Shown: piece by piece, positions 34,886-43,438 of the stretch
Layout of the letters: the number at the start of each line of letters is the position of its first letter
How positions within the stretch are numbered: position 1 is the first letter of the stretch
Source: Candidatus Gerdarchaeota archaeon
GTDB lineage: Archaea > Asgardarchaeota > Heimdallarchaeia > JABLTI01
DNA length: 61,843 nt
Direction of reading: 5' to 3'
Assembly: GCA_016840945.1 (NCBI GenBank)
Contig: JAEORJ010000096.1
Location: 1-61,843 of the forward strand
Notes under the pieces: model-generated
The model's database searches: none
What the model was told of the DNA's origin: nothing
The model's input: only the letters and a program-made list of their open reading frames with translations
Translations under genes and position numbers: made by a program

Positions 34886-36652
34886 TTATTTTCTTCGTTT
34901 TAGGAAGAATACTTGAGATGCGCCTACTAAAGCTAAAATACTAATAACGACAGCTAAACCAATACCATTGACTTCCGTGATAGAAACATCGAAACCAGCA
35001 GCAGCCATATGAGCAAGTGCTGTGTCAACAGAGTACTCATAAGGTTCAAGTGATTCATCAAAACCAACTGAAACACTAGGCCAGTGAGTAACTCCAGCTC
35101 TACCTAATCCATCGAGGATTTCATCAACAATGATTTGTCTTGGAATTATATGACTAATAGCTTTTCGAATGTGTTTACCAGATTCTGTTCCTGCAATTGG
35201 GCAGAGTTCACCAGTGCCAATGTAAGGATGTAGCATATTAATACTCATTTCTTGGTTTCCAGGATTGTCAACAGTATCGTAGTCAGAACCTGGGAGACCA
35301 GATAAATCGCTTACAGTTACATAGAATTCTGAATCAAGCATATCAACTAAGCCTGTGCCTAAAGCTGCTAAAGCGCCTTCTTTGTTGGAATAAGATTCAA
35401 AGTAAACATCATCAAAGTTTGGTTCAACACCAAACCAATCATCAAAGTAATCATTCTTGGTTAAGTGGATAATTGCATTTGTTGCATCCCATGCAGCTAA
35501 ACGATAAGGACCACAACCAAATAATTTACTTGGTTCAGAAGTAGCCCAGGAAATAGCTTGTGAAGCATGATCTATAGGAGCAACGGATTCCCAAATGTGT
35601 TTAGGTAATAAATCTAAAGCTAAATTGCCATCTTGGAAAACATATGGTTGAAGGAAGGTTATTGTACATTCTGTATCACTTATTTTGACAACTGAGTCAT
35701 TATTCCAGTATTGAGTGAAAAAGGAGTAAGTAGTATGGCCTAAGGAAGCGGTAACACCTAATTGATAATTATAGATAATATCATCAACGGTTAAAGGTGC
35801 ACCATCAGCCCAGTAAAGGTTAGGCTTGAGGGCAATATTATAAGTCAAACCATCACCACTAGTAACACTTTGAGCAATACGTGGTTGATAGGAGTTACTT
35901 TGAGTTGGATCTCGATCATAAATGCCATTGAAGATTTGACGTAACCAACCGGCATCATAAGTGGATTCGTATAACCAAGGATGGAAATCAACAAAGTCAG
36001 CTGGTACAGCATAATGGAAATCAGTTTGACCATTAAGGGACCAATTTTCCATTGGTTGATAACTGGAAGCCCATAATAAGGGGCTCCAACCAGCTAAACC
36101 TGGCTCATGAGCGTAGAGTGAAGTTTTATAGAGAATACAGAGTGAAGGGTTATCCTCATAAAGGATTTCTTGAATCTCTTTAGCCCATTCCATTCGTTCA
36201 TTGAAAACAAATGATTGGGTATAATTACCTACAGCCCAGTCCATTTCCGGATTAGCGTATTGATAATAATTATCGCCAGCGGGTGTCCAACCATCACTAG
36301 TGAATAAACCTGTAGGATCAAAGTCTAGGCCCCAACCATAGCCGATAAAGAGAATATCAAATCCTCCCTCTGCGTAGGTAGGTATTGGATAAGGTCCTGG
36401 ATGACTCCAAGTTCTTGGTCCTATTTGTGCCCAGCCTGTGTGATCGAATACATCAACAGCAATACCAATCTTAGGCAATTGTTCTACCATTAAGGTAGCC
36501 CATTGGTTTCTTGCTTGACTGGTATTTGGCGCAAGTATACTTATTGAGAAAAATGGTCCTGGATTTTTTGCTTGTGCAGGTGTTGCCAAGTATGGCAAAA
36601 TACTCAAACAAATTATCAAAGCGAAGGGTAAGACCATTCTTTTAAATCCCAT
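34886..36652 (-). CDS. Family-5 (peptide/nickel type) substrate-binding protein with permuted domain order and C-terminal membrane anchor
   Basis: This is an extracytoplasmic solute-binding protein of the SBP_bac_5 fold. It has a signal peptide at about 1-28 and a final membrane helix (GLAVVISILALVGASQVFF) with a KRRK end. Residues about 33-195 look like the usual C-terminal part of the family (WATLMVEQLPKIGIAVDVFD, YYQYANPEMDWAV, EIQEILYEDNPSLCILYK). Residues about 210-555 look like the usual N-terminal and central parts (QPRIAQSV, GLTYNIALKPNLYWADGAPL, HIRKAISHIIPRQIIVDEIL). This order is circularly permuted. No permease or ATPase genes adjoin it. ATG 36652 is used; an upstream in-frame GTG (36667) overlaps GAGGTG. 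Confidence 0.78.
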   Translation of the reverse strand: MGFKRMVLPFALIICLSILPYLATPAQAKNPGPFFSISILAPNTSQARNQWATLMVEQLPKIGIAVDVFDHTGWAQIGPRTWSHPGPYPIPTYAEGGFDILFIGYGWGLDFDPTGLFTSDGWTPAGDNYYQYANPEMDWAVGNYTQSFVFNERMEWAKEIQEILYEDNPSLCILYKTSLYAHEPGLAGWSPLLWASSYQPMENWSLNGQTDFHYAVPADFVDFHPWLYESTYDAGWLRQIFNGIYDRDPTQSNSYQPRIAQSVTSGDGLTYNIALKPNLYWADGAPLTVDDIIYNYQLGVTASLGHTTYSFFTQYWNNDSVVKISDTECTITFLQPYVFQDGNLALDLLPKHIWESVAPIDHASQAISWATSEPSKLFGCGPYRLAAWDATNAIIHLTKNDYFDDWFGVEPNFDDVYFESYSNKEGALAALGTGLVDMLDSEFYVTVSDLSGLPGSDYDTVDNPGNQEMSINMLHPYIGTGELCPIAGTESGKHIRKAISHIIPRQIIVDEILDGLGRAGVTHWPSVSVGFDESLEPYEYSVDTALAHMAAAGFDVSITEVNGIGLAVVISILALVGASQVFFLKRRK

Positions 36653-36892
36653 CTTAATTGTTAACACCTCATAATGTGGATTTTTTCAATCCATTATAGA
36701 AATATATCTCACAGTGTATAAAAAAGGTTCTCATCAGTCTGAGAAATTCATTCTTATTAATTTAAGAATGACTTATGATTTCTTTTACAGTGACCTTTTA
36801 ATTTAATCCTATAATTCAATGAAGATTAAATGTTTAAAAAATGCAAAAAATGATGAGAATAAAGAAAAAGGAAAAAAAATGGTATGTAAATT

Positions 36893-37114
36893 TCATGCCG
36901 AAGTAGTTTGTTCTTTTTCTTCTGCACCGGGTTTTTTAATGAAGGCTACGACTAAAACAATTAATCCTATTCCAACAATAATTATACCAAACCACATGAC
37001 CCAATCGGGCCAATTATATAGATTGCCGTCATTATACATTACGGCACCAAGAATAGTCATAGCTATTCCGATTACGATATTTACAATAGCTGCAATTAGG
37101 GGACCTTTTCTCAC
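36893..37114 (-). CDS. Small membrane protein, two TM helices
   Basis: This 73-aa protein starts at GTG. It has two hydrophobic helices (about residues 6-27 and 38-60), a short loop with NWPDW, and a charged C-terminal tail (KKPGAEEKEQTT). The hydrophobicity pattern and codon use look real, and a plus-strand frame over the same DNA does not look like a protein. I know of no family. It lies downstream of the longin/DENN-like gene, on the same strand. Confidence 0.55.
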   Translation of the reverse strand: MRKGPLIAAIVNIVIGIAMTILGAVMYNDGNLYNWPDWVMWFGIIIVGIGLIVLVVAFIKKPGAEEKEQTTSA

Positions 37115-37229
37115 TGTTTCACGTCCAGTATTTTTTTATAGTTACAATGATAGTAGTATGATAACTTCTTGCTTTTTAATTTTTGTTGCAATATAATAAA
37201 AATAGGTTTACCACCAAGTGTATTCGTGC

Positions 37230-39518
37230 TTATTTTAAACCTTGAGCTATTTTTTCTGCTAAACTTGGGCTAAGTTTTTGTATAAAGTCTATAACAAATT
37301 CATCGAAATTATCATCAAATTCAGCGAATATTTCTTTGATGGTTTGCTTTGATGGTTTTTTATCGTTCATAGCTTGGACCTTTTGAACTATTTTGTTAAT
37401 ATTATTAATCATCTCGATGATGTTATCGCGAATGAATTTCGGTCTATCTTTTGATCTTCGTCTCCACATTTTTCTCAAGAAGGTATGGAGATATTCTGAG
37501 CGAGGACCACCATAAGCATTCATTGAACGTAAGTTCACTTTTACTGCTTCTTTGAATAATTTATCTGTTCCTTCTTGAGCACCCATAATATCAAATGTAC
37601 TTGAAGCTATACCAGCAAAATTTGTCGTCCATATTTGTGCATTGATCGCTTTATGTGGTGCGAATATCGCTAAAGCTTCTATGATATGGTAAACATCTAT
37701 TGGATCATCTCCTATCACCACAATAGGTTCACCGAGAATAATAGCTCTAACAACGATATCCAGTCCTTTTCTAATATAAAATCCTGCGATGTAAGCACAG
37801 TCTTTATGTAGTCTTATTAATCGCTCTGATAATGCTAATCCTGCATCTAATACAACTACCCCAAAAGTTTTTTTCACCTCATTAAGATACAAATCAGGGG
37901 GTCTTCCTTCAATTTTTAAGGTATTAATATCTCTTGCGACTTTTAGCAAAATTGATGCTGAATTAGTTAGTTCCTTCAAAAGATCTTTTGGGGCGTCTAG
38001 CTTCTTTATTTTTTTAACAAGGTTCTTTGAAAAGTCGCTTGACTTTCCGCCAATTACTTTATTTTGTGTTATATCAATTATTGTTGCCCATGAATAATAT
38101 TTCAATTGTTCTTCTGGTATAGCTATTACGTCAGCTTCTTTTGGATGGATGAACATTGTACTTTTAACACATTCTAATTCTCTGTGAGGAGCTAATATTT
38201 GCAAATTCTCAAAAATTGAATCAATTAATATCTCATCATTTAATTCTGGTTCTTCACCAGTAATTACTAAAAAGTCTCCCATGAATAGTGCTTCAATGAT
38301 GTTTTCAAAATCACGCTTAATCCTTTTCATTAATATAAATGAATCTTTATTTCGATCACTTGGGATTCGTATTTTACCAGTATTAAATCCCTTTTCTCGC
38401 CGTAAGGAATTTGGTGGTAAGAATCCATTTTTAGGTATAATTATTGTTTCTTGATGAGAAAGGTCAATTTCTTTTGCTATTGGGTCTTCCTTTAATTTTA
38501 TCCCTTTTTGTTCACTTCGTATTTTTATACCCTCTTCATCTTCTTCTTTGTCTATTTGAGGTGTAATTGTTTCTCCAATATCCTCTCTCGTTTGAGTATC
38601 AAAACCAAAAGAGCTTTCAGCTGAGATGCTTCTTTTCTCCCAATCCATAGGGGGCATCATAGCTGATCCAATAGAATCTTGAGTAGATTCTTCTCTTTTT
38701 TGAGAAATTTCTACATCTGAAAAATCAAATTTCGGTTTTTTAACTTCACTTTCTGCTGTTGTATCAAAAGAGGGATACGCTGTTTGAGTGGATGATTCAT
38801 CATCTGTTTTATTTAATTGAGCTATTTCCTCAGCGCTAGTTGTTTGAGGTGATCTTGGCGTTATTATTCGTGTTCCTTCATCTGATTCAAAAGGTTTAAT
38901 TGAATAATATGATTTGTTAGATATTTTTGTAATAAATAAATAGCCCTTGTCATATATTTCTCGTAGTTGTCTTTCTACATCATTAGCTGGAATGCCTGTA
39001 ACTTGTGAAACCATATCTGGTGTAACAACTTGCATTTTTACCAATACTAATGCTACCATCTGGAATTCAGATGGGAGATTTAGCACCTCAAAAGCATCTA
39101 AATCTTTTCTGCTTCCAGCGCTTTCAATTTTTCTTTGAATAAAAGCTTTAACCAATGCTGTTAATGTTTTATCAAAAACTCTGAATGATGAAATGTCTTT
39201 TGGATCAAATGCTTTTGCTACATATTCCGGGAATTGTTCAAAAAATAATTCTTCAAGTTCTGGTAGAAAAACTGATGGAATGCTTGTTTCTTCTAGATCG
39301 GTTCCTACAACGAATAACACATCAGATCGTGTATGGTAATAATATTTAGTACCGTCAATGATGATATCTTGAACTTTCTCAGTAAATTCACTTACAGGAC
39401 CACTTAACCACCCATAGAACTTTTCAAGACGGCTTCGCTCTTCTTGATCTGAAATTTTAATAAACCTCATCCCAGTAGCAGGGGTATCCTTAATTATTAT
39501 CCATATGAATTGAATCAT
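37230..39518 (-). CDS. Longin-like, winged-helix and duplicated DENN-like module protein
   Basis: This 762-aa protein has four parts. Residues 1-105 resemble a longin domain (IWIIIKDTPATGMRFIK, YYYHTRSDVLFVVGTD, LPELEELFFEQFPEYV). Residues 140-210 resemble a winged helix (FQMVALVLVKMQVVTPDMVS and so on). Residues 215-395 are acidic and disordered. Residues 400-762 hold two copies of a module: IIEALFMGDFLVITGEEPEL...LQILAPHRELE (407-449) and VVRAIILGEPIVVIGDDPID...LAIFAPHKAIN (589-626). The module pattern L-x-G-x-(P/F)-hVV-x-G...AL...P resembles the DENN core of the folliculin/SMCR8 type. A role with small GTPases is inferred. The next genes on the strand are infB and ndk upstream. Confidence 0.6.
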   Translation of the reverse strand: MIQFIWIIIKDTPATGMRFIKISDQEERSRLEKFYGWLSGPVSEFTEKVQDIIIDGTKYYYHTRSDVLFVVGTDLEETSIPSVFLPELEELFFEQFPEYVAKAFDPKDISSFRVFDKTLTALVKAFIQRKIESAGSRKDLDAFEVLNLPSEFQMVALVLVKMQVVTPDMVSQVTGIPANDVERQLREIYDKGYLFITKISNKSYYSIKPFESDEGTRIITPRSPQTTSAEEIAQLNKTDDESSTQTAYPSFDTTAESEVKKPKFDFSDVEISQKREESTQDSIGSAMMPPMDWEKRSISAESSFGFDTQTREDIGETITPQIDKEEDEEGIKIRSEQKGIKLKEDPIAKEIDLSHQETIIIPKNGFLPPNSLRREKGFNTGKIRIPSDRNKDSFILMKRIKRDFENIIEALFMGDFLVITGEEPELNDEILIDSIFENLQILAPHRELECVKSTMFIHPKEADVIAIPEEQLKYYSWATIIDITQNKVIGGKSSDFSKNLVKKIKKLDAPKDLLKELTNSASILLKVARDINTLKIEGRPPDLYLNEVKKTFGVVVLDAGLALSERLIRLHKDCAYIAGFYIRKGLDIVVRAIILGEPIVVIGDDPIDVYHIIEALAIFAPHKAINAQIWTTNFAGIASSTFDIMGAQEGTDKLFKEAVKVNLRSMNAYGGPRSEYLHTFLRKMWRRRSKDRPKFIRDNIIEMINNINKIVQKVQAMNDKKPSKQTIKEIFAEFDDNFDEFVIDFIQKLSPSLAEKIAQGLK

Positions 39519-39715
39519 TCATTTCTTTCCTCTAAGATTTCAACCAGTGTACAATTAATAATTATTACTTAACCTTATACAATAATATCTTCAATCATAT
39601 TTGATGTTTTTCTAAGGTTATTTTTTATTTAACTTTTTTAAGTGTAGTGAAACTGCCAAATTATTCGTAAAGGAGAAAAGAATACCCTTTCAAAGTTATT
39701 TCTTAGTCATTATTA

Positions 39716-41569
39716 TTAGAAAGCCCAATATTTGTTCTCTTCACCCATACTTCTTTTGAGGGTAATAAGATCATCCAAAGCTTCTTTCTCATCAACAGTA
39801 AGTTCTTCAAGATATTTATCTTTAATTTTACGCACAACACTTTCAGGTAAATCTACAAATAATTCCATATCCTCAGTTATTTGCCTTCCAATAGTTGGTC
39901 CACGTATTGAAATAGCCACTTGTTTTCCTTTGCGTGCTTCTTTAACTGATTGATTATTCTCTTGAATTTGCTGAATAGAACCACATTTTTTACCATCGGT
40001 GCCACGTATTATAGGAACACGTGGTGAAATACGCCCTGCCAAAACTTCTACTCCTACAATTGCTGGCTTACTAGCTCGAAAAACCATTCCTGGCAAGATC
40101 TTAATTTTTGCTGGAAAGGTCAAATCTTTCAAGCTTTCTGCTTTTAATTTGTTTTCAACATCAATTTTCCAATGTTGATATTCATCTAATAAAGTGTAAA
40201 TAATTTCACTTTGGAATAATGCAATATTGTTTACTTCAAGCTCTTCTTGAGCGTCAGGGAGAACATCAACATTAAAACCAATTATTGCTGCTAAAGCTGG
40301 TGATGTTTCTTTAACTATAATTGCTTCAGTAACATTATTCTTAGTGATATCACCAATATCAGCGTATTTAATAGGGATTCTACGGTCACTAAACTCTTTC
40401 ACAAGAGCTTCTAGGGCACCTATAGTATTGGCTTTTATAATGATACCTTCTTTTTCAGTATCAATTTTAATTACCTTAAGCTCATCCTCAATACTCTTAA
40501 TTGCTTTTTTGATTTCTTCGGGGGTATTAGCGACTAAAACTTGGGCACCTGCAACAGCATCATTTAATCCCGAACCAGCAATTTTGATCCCAGCAGCTGC
40601 ATGAACTTTTTCGATAGAATTGAACTTCTCACGTGGGTCTCGAATTTCATCTAATTCTTTTGGTTCTAATAAAGCTCTAATTTTTGCTTCATGAGCCTTT
40701 TCTTTTCCACCATAGACAATATGATCATTTTTACAAAAAGTACCTTTGTGTACTATTACGTTGATAGTTTTACCCATACCGACTTCTTCAGTTACCTCAA
40801 GAATAGTTCCCTCACCAGGTCCCTCACTATATTCCAGTTTTTTCATCAAAAATTGTTGTGCTAAACCAGACAAAACAAGAAATAAATCTTGAATCCCCTC
40901 ATGAGTCTTTGCACTGGTAGGAACAATGGCAACATTTTCAGTATAATTACGAATTTGATCGTATCTATTTGATGGGTAGTTTAATTTTGAGAGCTCGCCC
41001 ATCAATACATACAAATGATTATCTAATGCATGCTGTGTGTCAACTGTTTGTTTTTTATATGTTTTAATAAAGGAATCACCTTTATTTGATTTCCAACCTG
41101 CTACGCGATCAATCTTATTAGCTGCAACAAGGAATGGTATTTTTCTTTGTTTAAGTAGGCGTAATGATTCAAAGGTTTGTGGTTGGAAACCAGCTTGAAC
41201 ATCAACAACAAGTATAGCAATATCAGCAACAGAGGTACCACGTGCTCTAAGATTTAAGAAAGCAGCATGACCAGGAGTGTCAACAATAAGTATACCAGGA
41301 AGCTTGAGCTTTATTGACCCTTTAGACATCATCTCACCACAGATGTCTTGAATGGTTTCAATTGGAAAATATGAAGCACCAATTTGTTGTGTAATACCAC
41401 CTGCTTCACGAGCTTGAACAGCAGTGCCACGAACAGCATCTAAAATGGAGGTTTTACCATGATCGATATGTCCCAAGATTACACAAATAGGCGCTTTAAT
41501 ACGCTTAGATTCATCGATTTTGATTTCTTTTTCAACAGGTTCCTGATCAACTTGTTTTTCTTGCGACAT
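39716..41569 (-). CDS. infB: Translation initiation factor aIF5B
   Basis: This GTPase promotes ribosomal subunit joining and initiator tRNA placement. The G-domain motifs are GHIDHGKTSILD, VDTPGHAAFLNLRARG and AANKIDRVAGW. Domains II to IV follow, with EGPGEGTILEVTEEVG, IKADTIGALEALVKE-like sequence and the C-terminal IKILPGMVFRASKPAIVGVEVLAG. The start is ATG 41569: GGAGG eight bases upstream supports it, and the TTG at 41584 lies before that site. The length of 617 aa is normal and no intein is present. It follows ndk by 40 bases in the same direction, a conserved archaeal gene order. Confidence 0.97.
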   Translation of the reverse strand: MSQEKQVDQEPVEKEIKIDESKRIKAPICVILGHIDHGKTSILDAVRGTAVQAREAGGITQQIGASYFPIETIQDICGEMMSKGSIKLKLPGILIVDTPGHAAFLNLRARGTSVADIAILVVDVQAGFQPQTFESLRLLKQRKIPFLVAANKIDRVAGWKSNKGDSFIKTYKKQTVDTQHALDNHLYVLMGELSKLNYPSNRYDQIRNYTENVAIVPTSAKTHEGIQDLFLVLSGLAQQFLMKKLEYSEGPGEGTILEVTEEVGMGKTINVIVHKGTFCKNDHIVYGGKEKAHEAKIRALLEPKELDEIRDPREKFNSIEKVHAAAGIKIAGSGLNDAVAGAQVLVANTPEEIKKAIKSIEDELKVIKIDTEKEGIIIKANTIGALEALVKEFSDRRIPIKYADIGDITKNNVTEAIIVKETSPALAAIIGFNVDVLPDAQEELEVNNIALFQSEIIYTLLDEYQHWKIDVENKLKAESLKDLTFPAKIKILPGMVFRASKPAIVGVEVLAGRISPRVPIIRGTDGKKCGSIQQIQENNQSVKEARKGKQVAISIRGPTIGRQITEDMELFVDLPESVVRKIKDKYLEELTVDEKEALDDLITLKRSMGEENKYWAF

Positions 41570-41609
41570 ACGGTAATCCTCCAAAGATAATAGTTATTCC
41601 TCTACTAAA

Positions 41610-42068
41610 TTATTCATAGATCCATTTTTCATCTGGAATTTCATTTGCTAATATTTCTTCCTCTGTAAAATAAATAGAATACTCTATTTTAGCATTTTCT
41701 GGTGAATCAGCAGCATGGATAACATTACGACCAATATCCATACCAAAATCACCGCGGATAGAACCAACTTCAGCATCCATAGGATTGGTTGCTCCAGCAA
41801 GTTTACGAACACGTTTCACAGCATCCTTACCTTCAACAATCATTGCAATAGCGGGACCACTGGAAATAAATTTAACGAGCTTATCATAGAAAGGTTTACC
41901 TTTGTGAACAGCATAGTGTTCCTCAGCCATAGCTTTAGTAAGATGAAGCATTTTCATCGCAACAATACGTAGACCAACTTGTTCTAACCGACCAATAATT
42001 TCGCCTATGAGACGACGTTTTACGCCATCAGGTTTAACCATAACAAATTCGCGTTCCATTTTAACCAT
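41610..42068 (-). CDS. ndk: Nucleoside diphosphate kinase
   Basis: It transfers the gamma-phosphate between nucleoside triphosphates through a phosphohistidine. The sequence shows EREFVMVKPDGVKRRLIGEI, HKGKPFYDKLVKFISSGP and the active-site segment SIRGDFGMDIGRNVIHAADS with His118. The length is 152 aa from ATG 42068, which has GGTGA upstream; ATG 42059 is the other candidate. It precedes infB as in many archaea, but the usual neighbours L7ae, S28e and L24e are not present. Confidence 0.97.
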   Translation of the reverse strand: MVKMEREFVMVKPDGVKRRLIGEIIGRLEQVGLRIVAMKMLHLTKAMAEEHYAVHKGKPFYDKLVKFISSGPAIAMIVEGKDAVKRVRKLAGATNPMDAEVGSIRGDFGMDIGRNVIHAADSPENAKIEYSIYFTEEEILANEIPDEKWIYE

Positions 42069-42224
42069 TTAATTCACCACTAGTACTTGACAAAACTAAG
42101 AGTTATCAATCATAAAATTTGCGATGAAAAAGAAATTAACTCTGGTTTTAAATCTAAAGGTAATTTTTGATATAGAAAAGGATAGTTTAATGCCGAAAAA
42201 CTAATTCGTCATTAAACATTTAGT

Positions 42225-43421
42225 TTAAACCCAATCACCAGTTTCAATTTTGGTTGGAAGATATTCTTCAGTGAAGAATTTAATACCTCGACTAGCAAGT
42301 GCTTGAATTTCTGCTTTTTGTCTGGTTTCAATCATCAATCGAAGCTCTTTAACCCATTCAGGACGAACTTTAACGAATTTCTCTTCAAGCATCATTCTAG
42401 CACGAGAAATGTCCATCTTAGACATTGGCAGACGAGTATTCTGTGGGAGATTATATTTATCTAAATCTGAAGGACGAACGCCTAGCCATTTAATATTAGG
42501 AGTAGCTAATTCATAAGACTCATAAGACAAGGCTTTACTACCCAAACCATAGACCCTTAGTATGTCCAAACCATATGGATCTGAATCCATGATTGCAAAG
42601 ATTGGTAGATCTAATTCTTGACTCATCCTTCTTAAGAAAATCCTTGTAGCTACGTTTGGTTGTCCACTACCAGTCATAATTACACATGGATATCTTTCAT
42701 AGAATTTATCTTCTGCTAATCTTAGAAAAGCTGCTTGTTTCTCCACTACTAAAATGAACTCTGCATCTGATTGCAAATCGGTAATATGGTCTTGCATTGG
42801 ATTAATGTTCTTACCACTTGATCCTTGTTTTGTACAATCTATTAAATCACCATTATCAAGATAACTTATTCTGCCAACTACTAACCCTCTATCATTAGCA
42901 GTCACATGAATATTCTTTCGGTAGGTGCCTAACATTACAGCACTATCTTCTATTAATGGATCGCTTCCTCTATTTTGATCTTCGAATAGAGCAACATCTG
43001 TATAGAAGACTTCTCTTTTACTACCATGAATGTTTAAATCTAACAATTCATAGATGATCTGTAATACTCTTAATTGTGCAGTAAATCTCTTAATAGCACT
43101 GATATCATCCCATTTTCTATCAGTGAAATTTTCACCCAACAATAATAGATCTGATTCTTCATCGTAAATAACATTACTAGCACTTCTAGAGGGTACTTTT
43201 AATATTGGTGTTCCCGAATTGATGGTGTCAACAAACACCCTTTTGAATATCTCCTCTATTCTTCTCATACCTTCGTCTCGAGATATTTCACTTATCTGGT
43301 GAATGCCATCAGGTAAATCCTCTATTTTATGTCGTCTCATACCTTTGATTACTTCACGTTCATGTAGAACATGTTTTAATATTGTTCGGGAAACTTCTTT
43401 GGGATATTTTTTGCTTGACAT
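42225..43421 (-). CDS. top6A: DNA topoisomerase VI subunit A (Spo11-like)
   Basis: This is the DNA-cleaving subunit of the type IIB topoisomerase. The catalytic Tyr140 is in SKREVFYTD of the winged-helix domain. The Toprim domain has Glu227 in LVVEKQAAF and the DxD pair Asp279/Asp281 in AIMDSDPYGLDI. Further motifs are GSGQPNVATRIFLRR and WLGVRPSDL. The length of 398 aa is normal. It is 17 bases downstream of top6B, with GAGGA before the ATG, so the two are cotranscribed and made together. Confidence 0.97.
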   Translation of the reverse strand: MSSKKYPKEVSRTILKHVLHEREVIKGMRRHKIEDLPDGIHQISEISRDEGMRRIEEIFKRVFVDTINSGTPILKVPSRSASNVIYDEESDLLLLGENFTDRKWDDISAIKRFTAQLRVLQIIYELLDLNIHGSKREVFYTDVALFEDQNRGSDPLIEDSAVMLGTYRKNIHVTANDRGLVVGRISYLDNGDLIDCTKQGSSGKNINPMQDHITDLQSDAEFILVVEKQAAFLRLAEDKFYERYPCVIMTGSGQPNVATRIFLRRMSQELDLPIFAIMDSDPYGLDILRVYGLGSKALSYESYELATPNIKWLGVRPSDLDKYNLPQNTRLPMSKMDISRARMMLEEKFVKVRPEWVKELRLMIETRQKAEIQALASRGIKFFTEEYLPTKIETGDWV

Positions 43422-43438
43422 TTTTCTTCCTCACTTTT

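Noticed and set aside
34886..36652. Frameshifted or broken substrate-binding protein gene
   Set aside because: The frame is continuous from signal peptide to membrane anchor with no premature stops; changed domain order explains it better than damage.
36819..37196. Plus-strand open frame of 125 codons
   Set aside because: It overlaps a minus-strand frame with a clear two-helix membrane protein pattern; the plus-strand translation has no coherent domain.
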